Shown here one piece after another: positions 23,258 through 31,740 of a stretch of DNA of 64,000 nt. The stretch covers positions 1 through 64,000 of the forward strand of contig NZ_PEBU01000012.1 in NCBI RefSeq assembly GCF_002887595.1, in the 5' to 3' direction. A program made the translations under genes and the position numbers. The notes under the pieces were generated by a model. It saw nothing but the letters and a program-made list of their open reading frames with translations, did not search any database and was not told the DNA's origin. Origin of the DNA: Bowmanella denitrificans (GTDB taxonomy: Bacteria; Pseudomonadota; Gammaproteobacteria; Enterobacterales; Alteromonadaceae). How positions within the stretch are numbered: the first letter of the stretch is position 1; every line of letters begins with the position of its first letter.

Positions 23258-23858
23258 AATGCTTATCGCTGCCGCAATGTTAAGTCTGGGAATGGCTGTG
23301 GCGCTGGCGCTAACATTCGTTGTACCCAAACCCCTTGAGTATCAGAGTATTGAATGGCTGGAAAGTCCTCGCCAGTTACAGAACTTCAGTCTGCAATCTG
23401 ATACCGCGGCATTTAATAATCAGGCCCTACAAGGACGTTGGACGATTGTTGTGTTTGGCTTTATGCACTGTCCGGACATATGCCCAACCAGTTTAAACCA
23501 ATTGGCAGACCTGGCGGCAAAATTGGTACGCATCACCGCTGACCATAATATGGCTTATGTTTTTGTGTCGGTTGACCCTGGCCGCGATGCTCTGGCAAAG
23601 GTTGGCGACTATGCCCGCTTTTTCAATCCAACTTTTGTCGGTCTGACCGGGTCAGAGGGGCAGTTGAAAGCGCTGGCTGGCAGCCTGGGAGTTCAATTTA
23701 GGGTTTCCCCTGAAAAGGATAACTACCAGGTATCCCATTCCGTCACTTTTTCGATTATTGGTCCTGAAGGAAATTTAGTTGGGCGTTTTTATCCGGGGTT
23801 TAACACAGCCAACCTGAGTGAGGAGCTTCTTTTCAGGCTCAGGATGGCTGCGGTTTAA
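23250..23858 (+). CDS. SCO1/SenC-like thioredoxin-fold protein
   Basis: A 202-residue protein with an N-terminal membrane anchor or signal (residues 3-24) and a thioredoxin-like domain carrying CPDICP (Cys74, Cys78) and His163 in SHSVTF. These three residues are the copper ligands of SCO1/SenC proteins, which deliver copper to the CuA site of cytochrome oxidase or act as periplasmic thiol reductases. AGGAGG lies eight bases before the ATG. Last gene of the operon. No oxidase genes are near, so a redox or copper-handling role linked to the AhpD-like protein is as likely as oxidase assembly. Confidence 0.85.
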   Translation: MTKMLIAAAMLSLGMAVALALTFVVPKPLEYQSIEWLESPRQLQNFSLQSDTAAFNNQALQGRWTIVVFGFMHCPDICPTSLNQLADLAAKLVRITADHNMAYVFVSVDPGRDALAKVGDYARFFNPTFVGLTGSEGQLKALAGSLGVQFRVSPEKDNYQVSHSVTFSIIGPEGNLVGRFYPGFNTANLSEELLFRLRMAAV

Positions 23859-23901
23859 ATCCAGGATAGGAAGGGGCTGCCCTTTTTCTATCCCCTGGAT
23901 T
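23858..23901. terminator. Bidirectional terminator between SCO-like and ABC operons
   Basis: The outer arms AATCCAGG-ATAG and CTATCCCCTGGATT overlap the stop codons of both convergent genes, and the inner hairpin AAGGGGCTGCCCTTTTT gives a T-run for plus-strand transcripts. Confidence 0.7.
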
Positions 23902-25072
23902 GAAATGCCACGGCCACTGGCACACTGGTGGCCCGCCAGGCGGGGAAGAAGCCGCTGATAAAGCCAATCACCAGTGCCAGCCAGATACCCTGCATCACCA
24001 ATTGGCCGTTCATTTCAAAACTGAACACCACCTGGGTAAAGCTACCGCCTAAGGTGGACGCACTTAAGCCGTCAAATAGCAGGAAGGCCGCCAGTGCCCC
24101 CAACACACCGCCAAGCAAGGCCAGCACCAACGCTTCTGCCATAGTACCGATAAAGGCCGACAGATTAGAAAAACCAATGGCCCGTAAGGTGGCAATTTCC
24201 TTGGCCCGGTCCGATACCGAGGTGTACATGGTATTCAGTGCCCCAGCCATGGCACCCAATGCCATCACGGTGCTGATCACCCGGCCAAAGATGGCCATAT
24301 AGCTTAAGCTTTCGCCCTGCACCGCGAAATACTTGGCTTCGCTTTGCACTTCCTGATTCAGGCGTGGTTCGTTTTTGATATAGGCTTCAATCGCTTCCAG
24401 ACTGGCTCCGCTTTGCAGTTTGGCGCGTACCGACTGATAGCTGCTACCGCGGTTATACAGGGTCTGAATCACTTTAGCGTCGGCCCACAGTTCACTTTCA
24501 AACACGTTACCGCCGGTACTGAATACACCGACTACTGTCCAGCGGTTCTTGCCAAAACGCACCTCTTTGCCCAGTTCAAAGCCTTCAAACTGGCGTAATA
24601 CCCCTTCTCCAACAATTAACTCATCGGTACCTGGGGTAAACAGCCGGCCCTGTACCAGTTTAAAGTTGTGACGCAGTGCCATGCCCTGCGGCTCCAGGCC
24701 ACGTAACGGGATATTGGCGTCAGTACCGCTGCTTTTTTTGGTGCCATCGACAATCACATACAGCTCGGGTGAAACCAGTTTGCCATTTTCATCGCTGGCA
24801 ATGCCGGGTGCTTCGCGCAGCAGGTCAACCTGCTCTTTCATCACTGAGCTGTTCAGTTCAGCGGCAGAACCGGTACGGATAAAAAACGCCACATCTTCCT
24901 GGCCGGCGCTTTGTAACGTGGCTTCAAAACCCTTGGCCATCGCCAGAAAGGCCAGCAGTACGGCAACCACCACCGCGCTGGCCAGGACCATGGCCAGTGA
25001 CATCCATAAACGGCGCGGCAAACTCTTAATATTCATGCCAATTACGGCACTGGATTGTGCAATCAGGCTCAT
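23888..25072 (-). CDS. ABC transporter permease, FtsX/MacB type (second)
   Basis: A 394-residue permease with one N-terminal helix (about 20-42), a large periplasmic domain, and three C-terminal helices (about 265-290, 315-340, 355-378), the FtsX/MacB topology. RAIGFSNLSAF near 300 is the coupling motif facing the ATPase. It starts one base after the stop of the preceding permease gene. Together with the adaptor, ATPase and first permease it forms a MacAB-like tripartite exporter with two non-identical permease subunits. Substrate unknown. Confidence 0.87.
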   Translation of the reverse strand: MSLIAQSSAVIGMNIKSLPRRLWMSLAMVLASAVVVAVLLAFLAMAKGFEATLQSAGQEDVAFFIRTGSAAELNSSVMKEQVDLLREAPGIASDENGKLVSPELYVIVDGTKKSSGTDANIPLRGLEPQGMALRHNFKLVQGRLFTPGTDELIVGEGVLRQFEGFELGKEVRFGKNRWTVVGVFSTGGNVFESELWADAKVIQTLYNRGSSYQSVRAKLQSGASLEAIEAYIKNEPRLNQEVQSEAKYFAVQGESLSYMAIFGRVISTVMALGAMAGALNTMYTSVSDRAKEIATLRAIGFSNLSAFIGTMAEALVLALLGGVLGALAAFLLFDGLSASTLGGSFTQVVFSFEMNGQLVMQGIWLALVIGFISGFFPAWRATSVPVAVAFQSRG

Positions 25073-25073
25073 A

Positions 25074-26231
25074 TTACCCCCTGGCAAATGCGGTGATGAT
25101 GTTCAAACGAAGCGCCCGGTAGGCCGGTGCAATCCCAGTGATCAGACCCAGCAGCAGCATATAGCCCAGCGCCTGCAGGATAATATCTTCACCCAGCACC
25201 AGATTCGGAAGAAAACGCGCCATCATCTTAGACAAGGCGCCTACCGCCAGATAGGCCGCGCCCAATCCCAACAGGCCGCCAAGAAAGGCCAGCAGGCAGG
25301 ATTCGGTCAGGATCATGCGAAAGATACGGGGTGAGGAAAAGCCCAGGGTTTTTAGCACTGCAATTTCGCTGGTACGCTCACGAATCGCCAGTACCATAGT
25401 GTTGCCAACCAGCACCAAAATGGTAAAGAACGCCATAAACACCACACCAAAGATAATCAGGCCGATATTGCCGATTTGCTCGATAAAGGCCTTGTTAAAG
25501 GCTTTCTCGGTACTGGTGTCGGTTTCCGCCTGGGAGTTGGCAAAGTTCTCGTCAATGGCCTTGGCCACCTGTTCGTTGATGGCCGGGTCGTCTGTGGTCA
25601 GCACTATCCAGCCCACGTAATCACCGCCCCAACTCTGGGTTTCCATAAAGTACTTGTAGTGAAACACCATATAGCCGGTGTCCACCTGCGGGTCCTTGCC
25701 GGTGAAAATGCCCTCCACCACTAAATCCCAGGTTTGGCCGCCATCTTTGTTGGAAAAAATATTCGAAGAAATAGGAATGCGGTCACCAATCTTCCAGTTG
25801 TTGACTGTCGCCAGACGTTCCCCCACCATCACCCCGGCCTGGTTCTGTAACCAGTTGGCTTTCTGTTGTGTATCGACTTGCAGTTCTTCATACACATCAA
25901 AGTAGGTGTCAGGATCTACCGCCATGGTAACCACCTGATTGGCTGGTTCCTGATAATAGCCACCAAACCAGTTGGCAAAGGTCACATCTTTTACCCCGTC
26001 AATGCCGCTGACCTTATTGACATAGGCATAGGGCAGGGACTGGGTAAAATTGATTTTGTTGAAGACCACCAGACGGTTATCTGCCGACATTTCCACCCCT
26101 GAATTCAATGCCCCCTGCAATGCAGTGACGGCACCGAAAATCAGAAAGGCGATAAAGATGGCGAAACTGGTGAGAAACAGCCGCAATTTTTTGCGGGTCA
26201 GGTTTTTGTACACCAGATAGAGGTCCTTCAT
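25074..26231 (-). CDS. ABC transporter permease, FtsX/MacB type (first)
   Basis: A 385-residue permease of the same topology as its downstream partner: helix one at about 17-38, a periplasmic domain with WFGGYYQEP and DTGYMVFHYKY segments, then three helices from about 265. KTLGFSSPRIFRM near 305 is the coupling element. The start overlaps the ATPase stop by four bases. The two permeases differ enough to be a heterodimer rather than a recent duplication. Confidence 0.87.
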   Translation of the reverse strand: MKDLYLVYKNLTRKKLRLFLTSFAIFIAFLIFGAVTALQGALNSGVEMSADNRLVVFNKINFTQSLPYAYVNKVSGIDGVKDVTFANWFGGYYQEPANQVVTMAVDPDTYFDVYEELQVDTQQKANWLQNQAGVMVGERLATVNNWKIGDRIPISSNIFSNKDGGQTWDLVVEGIFTGKDPQVDTGYMVFHYKYFMETQSWGGDYVGWIVLTTDDPAINEQVAKAIDENFANSQAETDTSTEKAFNKAFIEQIGNIGLIIFGVVFMAFFTILVLVGNTMVLAIRERTSEIAVLKTLGFSSPRIFRMILTESCLLAFLGGLLGLGAAYLAVGALSKMMARFLPNLVLGEDIILQALGYMLLLGLITGIAPAYRALRLNIITAFARG

Positions 26232-26941
26232 GCGGATTTCTCCTGCAGTACTGGCTCGTCTTTATCGACAAACTGGCCTTTATCCAGATGCAGGGTATGA
26301 GTTGCATAACGGGCGGCAGCCGGGTCGTGGGTAACCATCACAATGGTTTTGCCAAACTCACGATTGAGCAATTGCAGCATCTCGAGAATTTCGTCGGCGG
26401 TGTTGCGATCCAAATCCCCTGTTGGTTCGTCACACAGCAGCAATTTAGGATCGGACACCACTGCCCGTGCAATCGCCACGCGCTGCAACTGCCCACCGGA
26501 CATTTCGCTGGGCATATGTTTGGCTCTGTCCGCCAGGCCTACCAATTTAAGGGCGGTTTCTACGCGCTGCTGGCGTTCTTTGCCGCTGAGGTTGGTTAAC
26601 AGCAGTGGCAACTCAACATTTTTCGCGGCATTGAGCATCGGCATCAAATTGTAGAATTGGAAGATAAAACCAATGTTGTTGGCCCGCCAGGTGGCCAGTT
26701 GCCCCTCGCTTAAACTGTCGATGCGGGCTCCATCAAAGCTGACCTCGCCGCTGGTGGGCTGGTCCACACCGCCCAGCAGGTTAAGCAGGGTGGTTTTTCC
26801 CGAACCTGAAGGCCCCATTATCGCCAGGAAATCCCCGCGTTTTATATGCATATTCAGGTCGTCAAAAATACTGATGGTTTCCTTACCTTTTTTGAAACGC
26901 TTGGCGACCGCTTTCAGTTCAAATAAATTGTCGTCACTCAT
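26228..26941 (-). CDS. ABC transporter ATPase, LolD/MacB type
   Basis: A 237-residue nucleotide-binding subunit with all motifs: Walker A GPSGSGKT (43-50), Q-loop IFQFYNLMP near 93-101, signature MSGGQLQRV (147-155), Walker [10 protein letters not shown] (167-175) and switch His in VMVTHD near 200. This is the class that works with FtsX-type permeases and a membrane-fusion protein to expel molecules or lipoproteins from the periplasmic face. Overlaps the first permease gene by four bases. Confidence 0.92.
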   Translation of the reverse strand: MSDDNLFELKAVAKRFKKGKETISIFDDLNMHIKRGDFLAIMGPSGSGKTTLLNLLGGVDQPTSGEVSFDGARIDSLSEGQLATWRANNIGFIFQFYNLMPMLNAAKNVELPLLLTNLSGKERQQRVETALKLVGLADRAKHMPSEMSGGQLQRVAIARAVVSDPKLLLCDEPTGDLDRNTADEILEMLQLLNREFGKTIVMVTHDPAAARYATHTLHLDKGQFVDKDEPVLQEKSA

Positions 26942-27009
26942 GCTGTTTTCCCGTTTTGTGTTGTGATGTTGGTTAGTCGTTTGGCAACCGGCAAAATCGA
27001 CAGCTGCTA

Positions 27010-28029
27010 TCAGGCCTTCATAAAGGCCACTTTGACACCCATGTCCGGTAGGATCCTGGGGTCTTTTACTTCAATTCGAATACGGACTTGTACTGTGGCC
27101 TTGGCCCTGTCGGCGGTGGGGATAATGGCAATAACTGATGCCGGAATACGCCAGTCGGGATAAGCGTCCAGTGTCGCCTCTACCTGCTGACCGGGGCTGA
27201 CCCTGCCGATAAAGGCTTCGTTAACATCCACTTCAATTTCCAGCGAATCCATATCCACTATGGTGCAGATACCAGTGCGGGTGAAACCACCACCGGCAGA
27301 GGTGGGGGCGACAATTTCACCCGGCTGGGCATTTTTTACCGTCACGACACCGGAAAACGGGGCACGAATCGTGTGATCGTCCAGCCGCTCGCGCTGGCTC
27401 TGGGCCTGTAATCTGGCCACTTCAATTTCGGCGCTGGCACTTTGCAGGCTGGCCGCCAGGTTTTGCACCCGGCTGGCAGCGCCAGTGCGTTCGGCTTCGC
27501 TGGAAAAACTGTTGTTGTTAACCCGGCTCAGGTTACGTCTGGCTTCTTCCAGATCGGCATCCAGCGCAGTACGCCTGGCCGACAAGGCTTTAACCTGGGC
27601 TTCGGAAAGTTGCAGGGCGGTTTTTGCCAGTGCACTATCCAGTCTTGCTAACACATCGCCCTGTTGCACCTGCATCCCTTCTTCCACATTAACTTCGGTG
27701 ATCAGCCCCATCACTTCCGCGGAAACTGTTGCCATGCGTCGGGCAGTGATATAGCCAGATGAGTTAAGGATGCTGTTATTTTCTACCGGTGCTTTGGTGG
27801 TCACTGGTTTTGCCGCCGTGGTGTCTGCATTGCTGGTTTGCTGTGCGGAACTTATCTGTGGAGCCGGGCCGGTCTTATCCTGGTTGACAAAGCTGGTCAG
27901 CCAGAACGTCAGGGCGGCACTTGCCAGCACCGCGAACAGCAAATGCCAGAGACTCAGGCCCTTTTGTTCATGCTTTTGCTCAGGGTTAATCTGCAGTTGT
28001 TTTAGTAGCGCGCTTTTATCGTTCACCAT
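27010..28029 (-). CDS. Membrane-fusion (periplasmic adaptor) protein
   Basis: A 339-residue HlyD/RND-type adaptor. One N-terminal helix (about 28-47) anchors it; ATVSAEVMGLITEVNVEEGM near 100-120 and the matching APFSGVVTVKNAQPGEIV near 215-235 are the two lipoyl half-motifs, with a helical hairpin between (about 130-205, Ala/Arg/Leu-rich) and a beta-barrel after. It links the ATP-driven permeases to an outer-membrane channel, which is not encoded here. First gene of the operon, 68 bp ahead of the ATPase gene. Confidence 0.9.
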   Translation of the reverse strand: MVNDKSALLKQLQINPEQKHEQKGLSLWHLLFAVLASAALTFWLTSFVNQDKTGPAPQISSAQQTSNADTTAAKPVTTKAPVENNSILNSSGYITARRMATVSAEVMGLITEVNVEEGMQVQQGDVLARLDSALAKTALQLSEAQVKALSARRTALDADLEEARRNLSRVNNNSFSSEAERTGAASRVQNLAASLQSASAEIEVARLQAQSQRERLDDHTIRAPFSGVVTVKNAQPGEIVAPTSAGGGFTRTGICTIVDMDSLEIEVDVNEAFIGRVSPGQQVEATLDAYPDWRIPASVIAIIPTADRAKATVQVRIRIEVKDPRILPDMGVKVAFMKA

Positions 28030-28298
28030 TTATTCCCGGTGTTTTTGTGGACATCCTGGTGGCTAATGATTGCACAGTTAAAAACAAAGAAAAAATAGGC
28101 CACAAGTCACAAATTTGAATTTTTTTGCTTTGGCGCGGCTGATAAGCAGCCCTTATGTATAGATTTGAAGTTTAAATTATTTGTTTGTGGCCACCTGCTA
28201 TACCTGATCCTGATACATGTATTTATGCGGTTCGTGTTGATAGCGGCCGCTCCGGAGAGTGGCCGGATTGGAAACCATGTTCATAAGGAAATTTCAGG

Positions 28299-29501
28299 AT
28301 GAACAAAAAACTCATAGTGGTTGCCCTGGCCGGGCTAATGGCCGCTCCCGTCGTTGCAGAAGAGCAACTTTTTCCCGGTGGTGATGTGCAGGTAGAGACA
28401 ATACTGGCGATGCAGTTGGCCGGATTGCCAGCCATTGAGCTGGATGACGCGCAGTATGTGTTGTCTGGTGCATTGCTCAATGAAGACTGGTCTGCATTCT
28501 TTACCCAGCGCGTGCCTGCACTGGTGGATTACCAGGATGTGATTATGCATTGGAGTGGGATTGCCAGTATTAATCCCAAACTGTTGGTGGCATTGATAGA
28601 GCACCAAAGTCAGATGCTCAGTACACCGGAAAAAGCCGACTTGCAGCGGCCTTTCGGTAATTTGTCTGATGCGCTTGGTTTTTCTGAACAGGTACGGGAT
28701 ATTGCCGGTCAGCTAAGCCGCAGATTCTATGCTTATCAGCACCTGCAGGCAGAAACAGACAAGGTGTCTTTGCCTGTGAGTTCAGCTACCTTAGCCCTGG
28801 CCAGTTTGTTGCAAAACGCTGTAAAGCCTGGCGGTAAGGGCAAAGCCAGATTGTCAGCAGATCACGCGCAGCCCTTGAGAGACTTTCTTGCCACTTACAA
28901 CCGGCTGTTTGATGCCCCTCAAGAGAGTTTGTTGTTAACCGATGCAGAGGTTAAAGCCGGGGCAGGGGACCAACAGATTCAGGCGTTTTCGATGAACCTG
29001 CCCTGGTCTTCAGGTTATGCCTGGTACAGTGGTGGTGCGCATTCCAACACAGGTTCGGGGTATCCCTATTCGTCATTGGATTTCAACAATGGCTCAGGTG
29101 GCTGGGGCAGCAATACGCCCTGGGTGCAGGCAGCCCATGCGGGTACGGTAAGCCGTTATTCTTCCTGCAATATCCGTATTACTCATGCCAGCGGTTACGC
29201 CACTAATTATTACCATATGTCTAGCCTGCAATATCAAAGCGGCGACTATGTTGCGGCGGGGGCCTACATCGGTCGGTATGCCAGTAATTACAATCAGGCC
29301 TTATGCCAAGGCGGGCAATCCAGTGGGCCACATGTGCATTTTTCCTTGTTGTATAACGGTCAGTATGTGTCCCTGCATAACCGATATATCAGTGGCTATC
29401 GCATTGATGTGGGTAACTACAACTACGACACCAATTGTTATAACTTCTACTTTGAGCGTAATGGCCAGAAAACCTGTGCCTGGTACCCCTTGTATCGTTA
29501 A
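28299..29501 (+). CDS. Secreted LasA-like M23 metalloendopeptidase
   Basis: A 400-residue secreted peptidase. Signal peptide 1-20; residues about 21-225 form a helical propeptide; the catalytic domain starts near 230. Zinc ligands are His248 and Asp261 in GGAHSNTGSG...SSLDF and His347 in GPHVHFSLL, with His345 as the general base. The GGAHSNTGSGYPYSSLDF segment is nearly that of Pseudomonas LasA, which cuts glycine-glycine bonds in staphylococcal peptidoglycan and elastin. Six Cys in the mature part probably make disulfides. It is likely exported by type II secretion to lyse other bacteria. Divergent from the adaptor gene across 269 bp, in which nothing further is seen. Confidence 0.9.
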   Translation: MNKKLIVVALAGLMAAPVVAEEQLFPGGDVQVETILAMQLAGLPAIELDDAQYVLSGALLNEDWSAFFTQRVPALVDYQDVIMHWSGIASINPKLLVALIEHQSQMLSTPEKADLQRPFGNLSDALGFSEQVRDIAGQLSRRFYAYQHLQAETDKVSLPVSSATLALASLLQNAVKPGGKGKARLSADHAQPLRDFLATYNRLFDAPQESLLLTDAEVKAGAGDQQIQAFSMNLPWSSGYAWYSGGAHSNTGSGYPYSSLDFNNGSGGWGSNTPWVQAAHAGTVSRYSSCNIRITHASGYATNYYHMSSLQYQSGDYVAAGAYIGRYASNYNQALCQGGQSSGPHVHFSLLYNGQYVSLHNRYISGYRIDVGNYNYDTNCYNFYFERNGQKTCAWYPLYR

Positions 29502-29508
29502 ATAAGTT

Positions 29509-29530
29509 AAAGGCGCCAATTGGCGCCTTT
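29509..29530. terminator. Bidirectional terminator after the M23 gene
   Basis: Perfect inverted repeat AAAGGCGCC-AATT-GGCGCCTTT between the convergent M23 and S9 peptidase genes, with TTTGCTTT on the plus side and TTTAACTT on the minus side. Confidence 0.85.
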
Positions 29531-29533
29531 GCT

Positions 29534-31603
29534 TTACATTTTGTCTGATGATTTATGTTGGTCTTTTATTGCTTTAAGTCTGGCGGCGTGATCAATTTCA
29601 TAATCCGGCATATTGGTATTGCCTGCAATCAGATAGTTGTCCATCCAGCGCATCAGGCGCAAACTGTAATCATACTGGGCAGCCACTTTACGATTGCCAT
29701 GCCCTTCGCCGGGGTAGTAAACCAGGCGCACGTCTTTGCCCTGCACTTTCATATAGCGATACAGCTCCATGGACTGAGCGGGGTGTACCCTGGGATCGTC
29801 CTTGCCGTGCATAATCAACAGCGGGGTTTTAGACTGCCCTGCCCAGTATATGGGGCTGCGTTCAAGATAGTATTGCCACTTATCCCATGGGTAAGAGCGG
29901 GCGTGTACCAGATGCATTTCATTGGAAATATCCGTGGTGCCAAATTTAGACAACTGATTGGTAACGCCGACAAACATAACGCTGGTGGCAAAGTGTTCGG
30001 TGAGCTTGGTGGCGGCCCAGGCCGATGCGTAACCACCGTAAGAGCCGCCGGTGATACCAACCCGCTTACTGTCTACCAGACCCATGTTAACCAGATGCTG
30101 CTTAAAGCGGACTAAATCATTAAATTCCTCACCGGCATAATCGTTCTGGCCCAGTTTGGAATAGGCCACTCCTTTGCCGGTGGAACCCCGGTAGTTGGGG
30201 TATAACACGGCATAACCGCGAGCTGCGGCCATCTGGCCGGGGCGCGAATAGTTGGTCAACCAGCCGTCCTTATCATGGCTTTCCGGGCCACCGTGCACCG
30301 ACATAATGAGCGGATAACGCTGACCCGCCTGGTAATCCAGTGGATAGATCAGTACACCGTCCAGTTCCACACCGTCTTCAGCCTTGAAGCGGATGGTTTC
30401 TTGTTTGGCCAACCGCTTGCTGCTAAGCCAGGGATTGGAGTCTGACAGGCGGCGGACGTTACCGCTTTGCAACATAAATACTTCGTTGGGATGTGCCGCA
30501 CTATGGGCGCGCAGCGCGATGCGCTTGCCACTATCATCGATGCTCAGACCGGAAGCAATAAACTGCCCTTCCTTAACCAGTTTTTTGTATTTGCTGGAGC
30601 CTGGCTTCAGGCTGGCGATAAAGTTCTGGGTGCCAACTTCGGCAATAAAATTCAGCTCATGGCCTTTGGCAGACCACTGGATATCACTGATGTGGCCCTT
30701 AAAGCCAGGCAACCAGTCCTTGACCTCACCGCTGTCAGCATCGGCCAGATACAAACGACCGGCGGCCGGGTCATGTTTGTCTTCGGCGCCGATAATGGCG
30801 ATGTAACGGCCATCGGCAGACAATTCGGCTTCGTCCAGCTTGCCTTCTGTGGCCAGTGACAGCCTGACCTGTTGTTTGGTCAGATCAAACAGATGCCATT
30901 GTGACTTCATATACTTGTCATCAATCAGGGCGCTGGGCTGGGTTTTGATCAATAACGATGCGCTGTCGGGTGCCCAGTTGACATCACTGACATAGTCCTT
31001 GATGTCCAAGGCTTGTGGCGTCAGATCTTTACCAGCCTGGTCGAGCCCCAGTACAAACAACTGCTGTGACTTCAGACCGAGCTCATAGACTTCCGCCATA
31101 AAACCAAGCTTTTTCAGTTCTTTCTCGGATTTGTCGGCGGCCGGTTTGGCCAGCAATGCCAGTTGCTTGCCGTTGGGGGCCAGTTGGTAAGAGCCAATGC
31201 TGCGGTCTTTCAGACTGAGTGCCAATTGCGCCTGACCGCCATCTACCGGGATGCGATACAGGTTGGTGTACATGTCATCACCCAGTTTGGCCAGGAAATA
31301 GATGTGCGTGCCATCTGCTGACCATTGCAACTGACTTATATTGACCTTGCCCGTGATATAAGGGCGCTCCACGCCTTTATCATCAACCAGATAAAGTTCG
31401 GCATAGTTGTTGCCGTTGTCATCCACATAGAGGGCCCGGGGCACCGAGCGGGTAAAGGCTATCCATTTGCCGTTTGGGCTGATACTGCTCTGGATCACAG
31501 CTTGAATAGTGGGAATATCGTCGATGCTCAGGCGGTCTTGTGCAAAAGTGCAGGTACTTGTCAGGCCAAGTGTCAGGGCCAGTAGGGTCTGTTTTATCTT
31601 CAT
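29534..31603 (-). CDS. Secreted S9-family prolyl oligopeptidase-like peptidase
   Basis: A 689-residue peptidase. Signal peptide 1-21 (ending TFA), a seven-bladed beta-propeller from about 30 to 410, and a C-terminal alpha/beta-hydrolase domain. Catalytic Ser521 is in GGSYGGY, the Asp in HGKDDPRVH near 605, and the His in PGEGHGN near 640. SVHGGPESHD near 437 forms the oxyanion site. This layout is that of acylaminoacyl/dipeptidyl peptidases of clan SC, which cleave short peptides in the periplasm. AGGACAAC precedes the ATG. Single gene. Confidence 0.92.
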   Translation of the reverse strand: MKIKQTLLALTLGLTSTCTFAQDRLSIDDIPTIQAVIQSSISPNGKWIAFTRSVPRALYVDDNGNNYAELYLVDDKGVERPYITGKVNISQLQWSADGTHIYFLAKLGDDMYTNLYRIPVDGGQAQLALSLKDRSIGSYQLAPNGKQLALLAKPAADKSEKELKKLGFMAEVYELGLKSQQLFVLGLDQAGKDLTPQALDIKDYVSDVNWAPDSASLLIKTQPSALIDDKYMKSQWHLFDLTKQQVRLSLATEGKLDEAELSADGRYIAIIGAEDKHDPAAGRLYLADADSGEVKDWLPGFKGHISDIQWSAKGHELNFIAEVGTQNFIASLKPGSSKYKKLVKEGQFIASGLSIDDSGKRIALRAHSAAHPNEVFMLQSGNVRRLSDSNPWLSSKRLAKQETIRFKAEDGVELDGVLIYPLDYQAGQRYPLIMSVHGGPESHDKDGWLTNYSRPGQMAAARGYAVLYPNYRGSTGKGVAYSKLGQNDYAGEEFNDLVRFKQHLVNMGLVDSKRVGITGGSYGGYASAWAATKLTEHFATSVMFVGVTNQLSKFGTTDISNEMHLVHARSYPWDKWQYYLERSPIYWAGQSKTPLLIMHGKDDPRVHPAQSMELYRYMKVQGKDVRLVYYPGEGHGNRKVAAQYDYSLRLMRWMDNYLIAGNTNMPDYEIDHAARLKAIKDQHKSSDKM

Positions 31604-31703
31604 TGTTGTCCTTTTCTGTCTTTAGCATTAGCCGCGTGGATTCTACTTAGATGGGCTTATCGACGCTACCTTTGACAAGACAAAGCAGACCAATGACAGG
31701 GTA

Positions 31704-31735
31704 AAACCCATGCCATCTGAGCATGGCATGGGTTT
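31704..31735 (-). terminator. Terminator of the opgGH operon
   Basis: AAACCCATGCCAT pairs with ATGGCATGGGTTT around a six-base loop. It begins six bases after the opgH stop on the minus strand and is followed there by TTTTACCC, a short T-run. Confidence 0.75.
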
Positions 31736-31740
31736 AGGTT

